The notes under the pieces were generated by a model. The model ran no database searches and had not been told where the DNA came from. It saw only the letters and a program-made list of their open reading frames with translations. From Acanthosepion lycidas (taxonomy: Eukaryota > Mollusca > Cephalopoda > Sepiida > Sepiidae): a DNA stretch of 64,000 bases. Where the stretch lies: assembly GCA_963932145.1 (NCBI GenBank), contig OZ010593.1, positions 37,849,536 to 37,913,535 of the forward strand. The letters are read 5' to 3'. Shown in pieces: positions 46,616 through 57,479 of this stretch (positions are counted from its first letter, which is position 1; each line of letters begins with the position of its first letter). A program made the position numbers and the translations under genes.

Positions 46616-49069
46616 CAGATACCTGGGTAACGATAACTCATTCAAACAAAACAACAGTTAATGAAACCAACTGCCAAGAAATACGTATTCAGTTTTTAAT
46701 TCATTTTACACTTTGCACAGAAAATATTTCACATCCGGATAAATTTTATGTAGAAACTGTCCGAAGTTTATGATTTTTTTCTTCGAGTACATTTAACCAA
46801 CTCTGACCATCATTAGAAGTGTTAATTTTATCATTTACAATAAGGAAATATTTCTATTAACTTCATTCTAATTTTAATTTGCGTATATCGGATGGAAATG
46901 GAGTTATGTGCAGAAATAATCCATTGGAGCCTACGAAACAGATGGATTAAAGTTTTTTTAGATCGGCTCATTACTTATTGTAGTTTTGTACAAGAAGCTT
47001 CGAATCAAATCAATATTATTCCATATTCTAGACTCGGTTATCGTGGTAGGTGTCGTTAACAATTTCTCGGGGCAATAGAGGTTATTAAACGGTACCTAGC
47101 TTCTCTTCAAAAACAAGATGAAGGTTCTTTTGTGTAAAGAAAGTACCAGAAACATGTACCAGAAACAAATTCTTGAGCTGACCATTTAGTCAAAGTAGAG
47201 CCATAGCGTTTTCCAAAATAACTTTAGTATAATGTAGATATACACTGAAGCGCAGTGTGAAACAGACTGAACGATTTTACTTTTAGTTCATTTCTTTTGG
47301 CCAAATGCGCAACTCAAGAATAAACACGGTTTAGTAAATATCAATAAATCAACATTTTTTGTTATATCAATTTCTCATCACTCCATTATATCGATCAGTG
47401 GGTGATCGATGCCTATTACACACATAAAGGCAAAATGGATTAAAACAAATAGGAACCAACGACCGTGAAATTAAAAGTTGTTTTCAGGATATTCGCATGA
47501 TTCTCCTATTGCTTTAATAACAAAAAAGTTATTGATATTGATATTATTGATTTTGATAACAGAATTCGATCATTATCAGGTTTCAGAGTTAGACTTCTAA
47601 GACATCAGAAATTATTTGATACCCTTTGAACGCAGGGGGAAAATATCCTTGAAAAACATCTCGTGTACATATGGCAGCCAGACGAAAAATAGATAAAAAC
47701 AAATTAGAAGCCAAATAAAAATAAGCTATCAGCAGTTGAAAGAATTTGAGCGTCAACGATTAAACAGTCTATTTTTTATCTTTGCCACATACGACAAAAG
47801 AGGATTTTTCTCTCTGCTATTATTAACCAGCCTCCTTATATAAGACAAATGAAGATGGTAATAAAAAGAAGAGCGAAATTGACGTGTGTGTGCTTTTCAT
47901 AATAATTAGTCATGCTGGATATTTCAAAGTATTTTCTTATCTTATGCCGTGTCCCTTCAGAGCGTGGGCGACCACGGCTCTCTACGACATCCTATCATTT
48001 ATAGTGCTCCGCTATCCCTTGTTCTGCCCTCCATTCGCACAATTTTGTTAAGTAGGTTTCTCATTCTTTCTTTCTGACCCTCTTTATCTAATGAGTACCA
48101 AATTCTCCAAGTCTCCTTTCCTAATTATGTTTCCCAAAAAATTCAACTACTTCTTTCTGGTTCTAATTATGAATGTTTTTTTTTTTTGTTTTGTTTTGTT
48201 TTTTTTTTGCTTTTCCTTAAAGCTTCGACTGTTGCAGGATTGATATTACATTGCATTTCAGCACTCTTCTCTTGTTTTTTAACGAATTTGATCCTGTTTC
48301 TTAATATTTCTTCAATTTTTGAAAGAAATCTTTCCATCTATAACAATGAAGCTTCAGATATCAGTATCATTTTCCGACCTCTCATAAAACACTTTACAGG
48401 TAGATATATTGACGTGAGAAAGTACATATGATACTATAATTTTCTTGATTATCCCAAACCTTAATTATTCTTCTCATTAAATACTGACCAAGAGGCACGC
48501 ATCCCAAATAGCAATTCATTGAACTGGCAGAGAAAATTGTTTTTATTTATAATTCAATTTACAAAAAATTCTAGAATTATTTCAAATATTTGTACTACTC
48601 CAAACTAGGTGTACTGTATATTTGACACTTCAACTTCAATTGGTCACTTTCTCATAAAACCCGTTATTTATAAATGTATTATTTTATCTAGGATTAATGC
48701 TTATCATTTTTATCTGCGAAATATTATAGATATCAGAGGTTCTGAATTAAATCATTAACAAAATACATATTTTTATAAACGTCTGTCATTACATGTCACA
48801 TTTGGATAAATCTGTGATTCCTTTCGCAAACTTTAAAATATTTTATTAAAAATTAATTTTCGGTGGTAAATTTACCAAATTTAGCGCATCACACCTGTAT
48901 GAATATTGAGTGATTCTAAAACAAACACCTGCAGGAAGACACACAACTCAATTTAGCGCAAGTGTTAAGTTTTCTTTATATTTTTCATATTCTTTATGAA
49001 ATCCAATTTAAATCTCCTAACTGAAATATTCTTGACATCTAAACTGATTTTGCGGTATGAATGAAATAT

Positions 49070-49071
<2 letters not shown>
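46616..49071. other. 2.4 kb without recognised feature
   Basis: AT-rich unique-looking DNA. A T-rich stretch at 48178-48210 underlies the 81-codon ORF at 48186. No motif seen. Confidence 0.5.
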
Positions 49072-49072
<1 letters not shown>

Positions 49073-49140
<68 letters not shown>

Positions 49141-49151
49141 ATATATATATA
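49073..49151. repeat. (TA)n microsatellite
   Basis: TA run with one TTTA interruption. Confidence 0.95.
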
Positions 49152-49152
49152 T

Positions 49153-49237
49153 TCAGAAATTATAACATAAACATGTTATAACATCACTACAAAAATAACT
49201 ATTTCGTTTCAACACTTCTGGTGTTTTATCAAGTGAT
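49153..49237 (-). mobile_element. PLE terminal fragment, left arm of an inverted pair
   Basis: Contains the hammerhead-like fold at 49183-49237. Its sequence (ACGAAATAGTTATTTTTGTAG and TTTATGTTATAATTT on the minus strand) is repeated in opposite orientation at 49765-49830, across the minisatellite. Confidence 0.6.
49183..49237 (-). ncRNA. Hammerhead-like fold with U3-A8 core variant
   Basis: Minus strand in order: stem I ATCAC (49237-49233), core TTGATAA (49232-49226), stem II AACAC/GTGTT with loop CAGAA, GAAA (49210-49207), a mostly paired stem III CGAAATA...TATTTTTG, cleavage triplet GTA, and stem I partner GTGAT (49187-49183, fully complementary). The core differs from CUGAUGA at positions 3 (C to U) and 8 (G to A). 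These two positions pair in the known hammerhead structure, so the pairing could be kept as U-A. No extra base flanks stem II here. Confidence 0.6.
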
Positions 49238-49344
49238 TGAATGTACAATAAACAACTCAGATACAATTCAAATGACAATACATGCACAATCATATTATAA
49301 TATACAAATACTATATGGCGATAAACTGCATCCAACAGCAAGGT

Positions 49345-49670
49345 CTCAGATAATGTTTTCAGAAAAATAATGTTGCCAGCTCTAAGTTTTTGAAACAATA
49401 ATGTTGCCAGCTATACGTTTTTTTTTTGTTTTTTTTTTAAACAATAATGTTGCCAGCTATACGTTTTTTTTTTGTTTTTTTTTTTTTGAAACAATAATGT
49501 TGCCAGCTATACGTTTTTTTTTTGTTTTTTTTTAAACAATAATGTTGCCAGCTATACGTTTTTTTTTTGTTTTTTTTTAGACAATAATGTTGCCAGCTAT
49601 ACGGTTTTTTTTTTGTTTTTTTTTTTTTTTTGAAACAATAATGTTGCCAGCTGTACGTTTTTTATTCTAT
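49345..49670 (+). repeat. T-rich minisatellite, seven units
   Basis: Seven tandem copies of AATAATGTTGCCAGCTATACG separated by T-runs, usually split by one G. Units are about 45-55 bases, with length differences confined to the T-runs. Confidence 0.95.
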
Positions 49671-49708
49671 ACAAAATAGGCATTTAAAATTCATATAAAC
49701 TGGATTTG

Positions 49709-49749
49709 GCATTAAATAACCCACAGTGGTTGATATGCCATAAAACCCA
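49709..49749. repeat. Short dispersed repeat shared with 4634-4672
   Basis: TTTGGCATTAAATAACCCAC, then GGTTGATATGCCATAAAAC. Followed by a short (CAAA)n tract. Confidence 0.5.
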
Positions 49750-49764
49750 AACAAACAAACAAAC

Positions 49765-49830
49765 AAAACCAGAAGTTTTGAAACGAAATAGCTATTTGTG
49801 TAGTGATGTTTATGTTATAATTTTTTAATA
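49765..49830 (+). mobile_element. PLE terminal fragment, right arm of the inverted pair
   Basis: Carries stem II AAAAC-CAGAA-GTTTT, GAAA and GAAATAGCTATTTGTGTAG of the same hammerhead-like family. The core strand upstream is replaced by (CAAA)n, so it could not fold as a full ribozyme. Confidence 0.55.
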
Positions 49831-49901
49831 AATAGTATTTGCTCTATTCTGTATTGAGCACTCTTTTAAGAATAGTATTTTTGCTTATTGGAATTTATTC
49901 C

Positions 49902-49902
<1 letters not shown>

Positions 49903-49968
<66 letters not shown>
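49903..49968. repeat. (TA)n microsatellite
   Basis: TA run of about 66 bases. Confidence 0.95.
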
Positions 49969-49969
<1 letters not shown>

Positions 49970-50110
49970 TAGTTTCGTTAAAAACGACAAGGTATTGTGG
50001 TTAAGTTTTTAATTTATTTCTTTGTTTTCATAAATGGTAAAAACAATTATAACACAAGAAAAATTAAATAAAACTTAACCGGAGTACCCTGTCAGCCGTT
50101 TTTAATGAGA
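49970..50110. mobile_element. Inverted pair of short PLE-like terminal sequences
   Basis: TTAAAAACGACAAGGTATTG with GTGGTTAAGTTTTTAATTTA (from about 49979) is mirrored by AAATAAAACTTAACC and CCTGTCAGCCGTTTTTAATG (50066-50108). The same block recurs at 63830-63872 next to a decayed hammerhead-like motif. The link to PLEs is inferred from that neighbourhood. Confidence 0.5.
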
Positions 50111-50159
50111 CTTTTATAAAAAAAGGTACAACTGCCCAAATACACAATATGTGTGTGTA

Positions 50160-50244
50160 TGTTAAAAATGACTAAAACAGAAAATCAGAAAATAGTACTT
50201 AGTTCTTGCCGACGCGTTTCGTCATTTGACTTTATCAAGGCAAG
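50160..50244 (-). mobile_element. PLE terminal fragment with hammerhead-like fold (left of inverted pair)
   Basis: Holds the motif 50205-50244 and the trailing block AACTAAGTACTATTTTCTG on the minus strand, repeated inverted at 50421-50505. Confidence 0.6.
50205..50244 (-). ncRNA. Hammerhead-like fold, U3-A8 core, palindromic stem III
   Basis: Minus strand in order: stem I CTTGCC (50244-50239), core TTGATAA (50238-50232), one extra A, stem II GTC-AAAT-GAC, GAAA, palindromic ACGCGT as a possible dimeric stem III, cleavage triplet GTC, and stem I partner GGCAAG (50210-50205, perfect six pairs). The same C3-to-U and G8-to-A double change as at 49183-49237. The extra A beside stem II is non-consensus. 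Confidence 0.6.
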
Positions 50245-50420
50245 TGATGAGAAAAAAAGCGAAAGTCACACAATGTCGACATGAAAAACAAATGCACGCA
50301 CTTAGTAAAAGAAAAGTAACAAAAAATCACTAATATTCCAAAAGAGCATCGTTCTTTATTTTTATTTTTATTTTTTTTTAATTTCACGTAACTACACATT
50401 TCGCTTTTATTTAACAAAAG

Positions 50421-50491
50421 TTACCTTGATAATGTCAAATGACGAAACGCATCGGACAGGACTAAGTACTATTTTCCGACTGTCTATTTTA

Positions 50492-50505
<14 letters not shown>
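50421..50505 (+). mobile_element. PLE terminal fragment with hammerhead-like motif (right of inverted pair)
   Basis: Plus strand: core TTGATAA (50426-50432), T, stem II GTC-AAAT-GAC, GAAA (50444-50447), CGCATC, then GACTAAGTACTATTTTCCG. Stem I is reduced to two pairs. It is bounded on the right by (TA)n. Confidence 0.55.

Positions 50506-50530
<25 letters not shown>
50497..50530. repeat. (TA)n microsatellite
   Basis: TA run directly after the PLE fragment. Confidence 0.95.
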
Positions 50531-50533
<3 letters not shown>

Positions 50534-52170
50534 TTTTTTTTCTCTATCTCGTTTCTTGTGAGACGACTTATTAAAAAGGTCAATGTCCGGTCCAAACACC
50601 CCTCCCTTGCTCTTAAATAGCTTAATAAAAATAGATTTAAAATTATTCCTATCTCTCTCTTCCCTCTCTAATTTCGACCGTGTCTGTCATACTCCTCCTC
50701 CCCTATATCACATTACATCAACTTAAAACTACCCCTCAAATGTGAGTAAAAACTATATGTAAATTTAAAACATTTTTTCACCCTTGGAAGTGCGGTCTGA
50801 TGAACCAGGTCTGGGAAAATAAATTATAACCAATGGACCCTGTCTGTCTGTTTTCCATTTAAATTAATATATATATATATGATTGGTCTGGCCGTCAAAA
50901 TTAACGGTTCATGTTAGCATGACAGTAGTTTTGAATCAATAACACATATTGTTTTTAGCCTTGGAATCCTTCCACGACAACGCTAAAAACGATGTAATTT
51001 CATAGAATGTGAAGCTCAATTTCTTATTGTCTCTGCTCCCCTATGACATAAATTTCATCACTTGGTTTCCATTTTTTATAAAACTATTATAAAATGGTAA
51101 CTAATCAACAACCGACTCAAAAGAGACAGAGCAAAAGTCAGAGATCAAAACATTGGGAAAAACAACAAACAATGAATATCAAGATCTGAAATACACATTC
51201 GATTTTAAGCAAAACTCATTTTAAACCACAATCTTTTATATGCATTTAAACAAGTTCTTTTGGTGCTGTTTGACCACAGTTTAGCCCTAAACGACTTTCA
51301 TAACTCGTTTCTGACATCGAAACTGTCATTAACACCGGTGAGAAGACCCATAAAATTTGTTTGACTCAACATGAGCCAATTTACAATAAAACCTCTCGCA
51401 TAAATCATTGTTTAACATTTACAATAAGCACAACTGCCTGCAAAGAATTTATTTTTGTCCCACCCTCGAATCAATGACGACTTGTGTGAATTGGTGCAAA
51501 GTGTAATAAATTGAAGCCCGTCTTCTTAGAAGACATCGAAGAAGTGATAACCAAACGAAAGAAAAGGTTTAAATTGTTAATTGCGTTGATCTGCTGATAA
51601 CAGTCGACTTCATTTCCAACTTTGGCGCCAAAATCTTGGCAAGTGGCCATTTTGATGGTGGATTTTGAACAATGGACAAAAAGAAGAAGACAATAAATAT
51701 TGACCGCTTCTTTGTCCTTGCTTAACCACGAAACATTTCTACTTGACTTTTATCCCTAGCTACTAAAACAAGACATGAGAAAATTTCAGAATTAACTTCG
51801 CAATTTAGAACGAGATCCAATTCATGTAGAATCTATGCTTCTAATAGAGTAAAACTAAAACAATCATTATTTACTCATTGATTCAATGGATTCCGTAATT
51901 ATTTCATTGAGCGAATCTCCTATTTAAAAAAAAATGTAAACAATATTTAACATCAATGGTAGCATGATTTTTTTAATTATTTTTCACTGGCATTTTTCTT
52001 TCATAATAGTTTTTAACTTTTTTTTATCGCATTTATTCACAGGGCAAGAAATGATTCTGAAATGCTGATTTCTAAGGCTGACAAACACACATTATTTGAA
52101 AATTTGCAAAAAAAGCTTGTTTCTATCTTTTCATATCATTTAGCCTTGGACCAGATAAAAATTCTCATTA

Positions 52171-52175
<5 letters not shown>
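50531..52175. other. 1.6 kb without recognised feature
   Basis: AT-rich DNA with no convincing ORF or repeat. Confidence 0.5.
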
Positions 52176-52248
<73 letters not shown>

Positions 52249-52299
52249 GACGAAACGCGTCAAACAATTTTTTTCAGTTTGTTTTAGATTTTCCTAAAA

Positions 52300-52338
<39 letters not shown>
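52176..52338. repeat. Two (TA)n tracts enclosing a PLE tip
   Basis: TA runs at 52176-52243 and 52301-52338. Between them GGACGAAACGCGTC (52248-52261) is the 3' half of a hammerhead-like motif, cut at the left by the TA run. Confidence 0.75.
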
Positions 52339-52341
<3 letters not shown>

Positions 52342-52756
52342 CTACAACAATCAACCCCAAAACTGAACAAATAGCTTTAATTAAATTCCCAAACCAAAAC
52401 AAAACTGTTAAATAAGTGATATAAAAAAGAAAAATTTACTACGTTAATAAATAAATAAATAAAATAAGAAAAAAAATAATAAAAACAAGCAATATAATTT
52501 GACCCAAATAGATAAACAAACGACTTCCGGTGAAATAACCGCCATATCAGAATACCCACAATGCACCACTAACCCGCATATATATATAAATAGCCGAGAA
52601 AAATAACAGCATATGTGGCCTGACGATTGCATATAGCATGAAACAGACTGTCGCTTGTAAGTGTTGACTTCTATGTTCACTTTTATATTTACACACGCTC
52701 TATCTCTGATATTGAGCACTTTATTCCATAAATATAGCACACCTTAAACTATATTT

Positions 52757-52759
<3 letters not shown>
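52339..52759. other. No recognised feature
   Basis: Short (TAAA)n-like tract near 52448-52462; otherwise unremarkable. Confidence 0.5.
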
Positions 52760-52846
<87 letters not shown>

Positions 52847-53072
52847 ATATATATATATATATATGTGCGCGTGTGTATACATGCATATACATGTGTGTAT
52901 ATATATATACATATATATATATATATGTGCGCGTGTCTATACATACATATATATATATATGTGTATATATACATACATACATATATAATATGTATGTATG
53001 TAATATACACACGCACACACATGCATATATGCGTGTGTGAGCGTGTGTATGTGTGTGCGTGTGTATATATAC
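52760..53072. repeat. (TA)n, (TG)n and mixed ATGTGTGCG microsatellite block
   Basis: About 300 bases of TA and TG tracts with CGTGTG interruptions. The ORFs in all frames are repeat products. Confidence 0.95.
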
Positions 53073-54010
53073 GCACAAAAGCAAACAATATTCTAGTTAA
53101 AGGCAACAAAACAAGGAATATCTATAAAATTATCCGGGGAAGAAAAAAAATAAATGAAGAAGTCACTAAGTTGTACAAGAAACGCACCGAATTTTCACAT
53201 TGACAGTAAACCGATGTGGCGAAGGTCATCACAGCCAAACTGAGTAAAAGTAACAGCATCCATGTATGCGGTAAGCAAGCATTTTATAATGGACCAAAAA
53301 GATGATTTCCCCAGTAATCCTTTTTTTCGACTAATAAACCCAACCAAAATAGAATTGGGTAAAATAAACCAGGAAATACTGAAAAAAATGTATTTTTACA
53401 TATATTTCATCCATTCATATCTGAAAAAAAAGACTGCTTGAGACACAATTCTGAAATTGAGGTCGATATGAATATGAAGGTTCTTCAAGATTTAGATGTA
53501 GAATTAAATCTATAAACTGGCAATGTCTCCCCCTACGTAAAACTCAACACAAAATTAAAAATACATGAATGCTGGATACAATGACCCTTCGAGTATCATA
53601 AAGCATATCCCTAAAGGTATACAGTCCAGGTTATCTAGAAATTCCTCTTGTAAAATAATTTTCAAAGGATAAAAGAAAGAGTATGAAAAGACTTTAAAGG
53701 AAAAAAGACATAAAACTAAATTGGAGTTTAAACCTCAAATAAAACAACAACTTAAGAAAAATACAAGGTAAAGAAAAATTATTATTTGGTCTAACCCCCC
53801 CCCACTTTTAATTTAGAGGTCAAATGTAAAACAGGGAAAATATTTGGTCTAACACCCCCCCACTTTTAATTTAGAGGTCAAATGTAAAATAGGGAAAATA
53901 TGTTTGAAATTACTTAATAAGGACTTCCCCTAAAAATTCCGAATTAAACAAAATCTTTAATAAAAATCCAGTTAAATTAATCTATAGCTGTACTAGTAAT
54001 TTGGAAACTA
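53073..54010. other. No recognised gene; 58-bp tandem duplication at 53783-53898
   Basis: TATTTGGTCTAAC, a C-run and ACTTTTAATTTAGAGGTC are present twice in tandem with a few differences. The remainder is A-rich. Confidence 0.6.
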
Positions 54011-54105
54011 TTAGGTTGGTGCAATGACGTAATAATGTCGTTTTTGACCTTAAAAAATACGTCAAAAAACGACATTATTACGTCATTATTTTTGCACCAA
54101 CCTAA
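54011..54105. mobile_element. MADE1-like palindromic mariner MITE, copy 2
   Basis: 95 bp with TTAGGTTGGTGCAA left end and its inverse at the right, flanked by TA. Same inner arms as copy 1 (GACGTAATAATGTCG), with a short deletion in the left arm. Confidence 0.92.
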
Positions 54106-54126
54106 TATAATAAAAAGACAAAATGC

Positions 54127-54130
<4 letters not shown>

Positions 54131-54205
<75 letters not shown>

Positions 54206-54310
54206 TGTTTGCATTTATATATTTGTGTGTATATATATGTGTGTATATATGTGTGTGTACGTGTGTGTGTGTATATATATGTGTGCGCGTGTGTGTGCGT
54301 GTCTGTGTGT
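54131..54310. repeat. (TG)n(TA)n and mixed TG-rich block
   Basis: Short TG run, TA run of about 60 bases, then degenerate TG-rich DNA. Confidence 0.95.
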
Positions 54311-54799
54311 GGTTAAACTTGTAAGGCTGAAAAATTAAAAACAAACTGAAATTCTGTTCTGTTATGTCGTCATTTTTAGAAGTGAGTCGAAGCTAGAAGT
54401 TTTTCTTACTCATGCACTTACCCATTTCCATAACATCACCTCCCCGACCCGATTGTGCGTTTTGGTCCGATTCTTCACATTACCCGAAAAATCATCATTC
54501 GTCATCAGTGTTCTCACTTATCACTTAGCACTAGATAAACATAAGACATCGTCTCTACAAACTGGCTTTTTCATCAACATTTTAACATTTATGGTTTGAT
54601 ATACATGTAACCTCCTCTTACTATCTAATCTAAGCCGCTCTTACTGTCAAACAATTCTCCCAGCCTGATGATCCCATGTTGACTTGCTGACAACTTGAAA
54701 CAATAACTTTTCTTAATTAGGTGTTAAGTTGCTATATCCTTTCAACATTGAGTCCTTTATTATGTTTGGAAAAACGTAAATTATATTAAGTATAAAATC

Positions 54800-54800
<1 letters not shown>
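54311..54800. other. No recognised feature
   Basis: Comparatively mixed composition, no motif. Confidence 0.5.
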
Positions 54801-54846
<46 letters not shown>

Positions 54847-54872
54847 TGTATGTATGTATGTATATATAAATA
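54801..54872. repeat. (TA)n and (TATG)n microsatellite
   Basis: TA run then about 10 TATG units. Confidence 0.95.
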
Positions 54873-55403
54873 AAAAGAAAGAACAGTAAGATATATAATC
54901 CGGTGTTCTTATAGATATTTTTATTTTTACAAAATAGTGCTCAATGTAAATTTACAGAGCATTAATATTATAAATTGATTTATTTAAAATATGTTTTTTT
55001 CGCTACACAGTTCTAACCATGTTTCAAAAATGGAAACTAAAAGCTACGAATCTAATTTTGTAATTAAATTAAAGACATTAGTTCCATTTCATCCACAAGC
55101 GAATTATTGGAGTAACTTTTAAAATTACTGGGTTTTAAAGACACAGCTAAAATCATAATTCACGTTTCCAAGCTTACAGATAAATCTACTTCAACTGGAC
55201 AAGGGATGTCTGGGTGTTCATTAAGTCTGTATTATTGTATCCGTTATTAGCTACGTTTTGGTAAGGGGTAGGGATGTATTTTTCAATAAAATCTGACATC
55301 CGTTGAATGCATGTCGTCTGGATTTTTTTAAATTTATTGTAAACGGCGAAAAAATTCTTACGGCATTTTTTTCTATTTGTAAATTTAAAGATTTTTGGGG
55401 TTT

Positions 55404-56372
55404 TTTAGGGTAGAATACGTTTTATTTAACTACGATTTGAAATATTTTCATTTTTAATTTTTATTATACTATATTTTTAAGAACAATTAAATGTATTAGA
55501 ATCCCTTATAGTATGTAGAATTATTTTTACATCAAGTATAAGTATGTATATTAGGTTACAATTTTTTTTTTTTTTTTGTATTTAAATATTATTTAAGTAA
55601 AATTTATGACAATGCCGGCAAAAATAGTTACTTAATTTCACTGATTTAGTAAACTTTTATTTTTTATATAAACCTCGTAATATATTGTTTCTCATGTAAG
55701 TACAAAGGACATGGGTCATTCAAAAGCTTACATCTTCTGGCATTTCTTATTAATTTTATTTTACTATAGGTGTTTCATTGGATTCTTTTAAACTGCGTGT
55801 AGTACTAAGTAAAAGAAGTTTAGGTTAGAATTCATTTTATTTAACTACAATTTTAATTACAACGTTAAAATATTTTCATTGTTAGTTTTAATAGACTATA
55901 TTACTTTATAATAGAAGGAAATGTATTTGAATTACTTATAGTAAGTAAAATTATTTTCCATATCAAGTATATGTATATTACGTTTTTTAAACTTTTATAT
56001 TTAAATATTATTTAAGTAATATTTATGGCACTTACAAAAATAGCTAATTCATTTCTCAGATTTAGTAAACTTTATTTATTTATTTTTTTTAAAAATATAT
56101 ATAAACTTAGTAATAAAGTTTCATATGTATGTACAAAGGACATTAGTCATTCAATGGCCTACATCATCTAGCTTTTCGTTATAATTTCATTTTTCAGTAG
56201 GTGTTTTATTGGATTCATTTAAGTGCCGGTAGTACTTTTTGAGAGGAGTTTAGGTTAGAATACATTTTATTTAACTACAATTTTAAAAGATGTTTAGGTT
56301 AGAATTCGTTTTAACTACAATTTTAAATACAACTTTAACATATTTCCACTGTTATTTTAATAGACTCTTTTT
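55404..56372 (+). repeat. Diverged ~415-bp tandem repeat, about 2.3 units
   Basis: Units start near 55404, 55819 and 56249 with TTTAGG-TTAGAATACATTTTAT and TTAACTACAATTTTAA. They share TATTTAAATATTATTTAAGTA, CAAAGGACAT-GTCATTCAA and GGTGTTT-ATTGGATTC downstream. The third unit is partial and has a small internal duplication of its start. Units are clearly diverged, so the array is old. No coding potential. Confidence 0.8.
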
Positions 56373-56587
56373 CTCCCGATTAAAAACTTTGAAGAGTGGG
56401 AGCGAAACCGGTTGTTCTCCTCTTTCATTTTTTTTTTTTACCATCAGTTATTTAATGATGCCAAGCAATATTCACCAACATGTCGGATTTAATCCATTTC
56501 CCCCCAAAATATAAATGTTAATATATTTTTTACTACGTTTGCAACAACATAAATATTACGTATATCAACTTTCTTAATTTATATTTA

Positions 56588-56593
<6 letters not shown>

Positions 56594-56678
<85 letters not shown>

Positions 56679-56742
56679 ACGATTGATTTGTGACGTAAGT
56701 TTCGTTGGTTATCCAACTCATCTTGTACAAGATATAGCTTGT

Positions 56743-56790
<48 letters not shown>
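56594..56790. repeat. Two (TA)n microsatellites
   Basis: TA runs at 56594-56674 and 56749-56790 with 74 bases of unique DNA between. Confidence 0.95.
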
Positions 56791-56801
<11 letters not shown>

Positions 56802-56855
56802 TTACCCGACATTATGAATCATTGCTTTAAACGTTATTTTTAGTAGGTACTTCTA

Positions 56856-56935
56856 TTAGGTTGGTGCAAAAATAATGCCGGTTTTTTACGTATGTTTTAA
56901 CGTCAAAAACCGACATTACTTTTGCACCAACCTAA
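56856..56935. mobile_element. MADE1-like palindromic mariner MITE, copy 3
   Basis: Exactly 80 bp, TTAGGTTGGTGCAAAAATAA to CACCAACCTAA, flanked by TA. The inner arms (TGCCGGTTTTT/AAAAACCGACA) differ from copies 1 and 2. Confidence 0.92.
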
Positions 56936-57479
56936 TATTTGGGCTGTTATCCCTTGTTTTTTTTTTTTTTCTTTTCTTTATTTTTCTTTAATTGAAATTA
57001 ATAACAAGCGAACTAGACTGGTTGTTATTAATTTCCCTAAGAAAATAAAACATACAGAGGGTCTACGAATCAAATACGTACAACCACTAAAAATAACATT
57101 TATAATAAGAAATATATCTTTGTGAATGTATGACATAATATATAGAAGTATAGTAACATCCGATATTAGAGAATTAAGTTTTCAAAATAAAAAAATTCCA
57201 GTTCTGCATATTTTATCGTAATAAGAATTGCAGTAAATATTATGAAAATGCCATTCTACATTAACTTTTCATAATATAGAACCAAGATTAGAATAAGACC
57301 TCTTTTTTTTTTTTTTAAATTGTGTCGAAATTGAAAACTTGTACTTAAACATGCAAATTAACAACTTTATTTAATATTGACAAAGAATATTAATAATTTG
57401 TTTAAAGACTATGGCTTAGTATTATTCTTGTATGGCTACAGAGAACAAGACAAATTTATTGTTTTCTTCTATTCTTCTT
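56936..57479. other. No recognised feature
   Basis: AT-rich DNA with T-runs at 56958-56969 and 57303-57316. Confidence 0.5.

Noticed and set aside
49345-49670. CRISPR-like array
   Set aside because: Spacers are T-runs only; it is a minisatellite.
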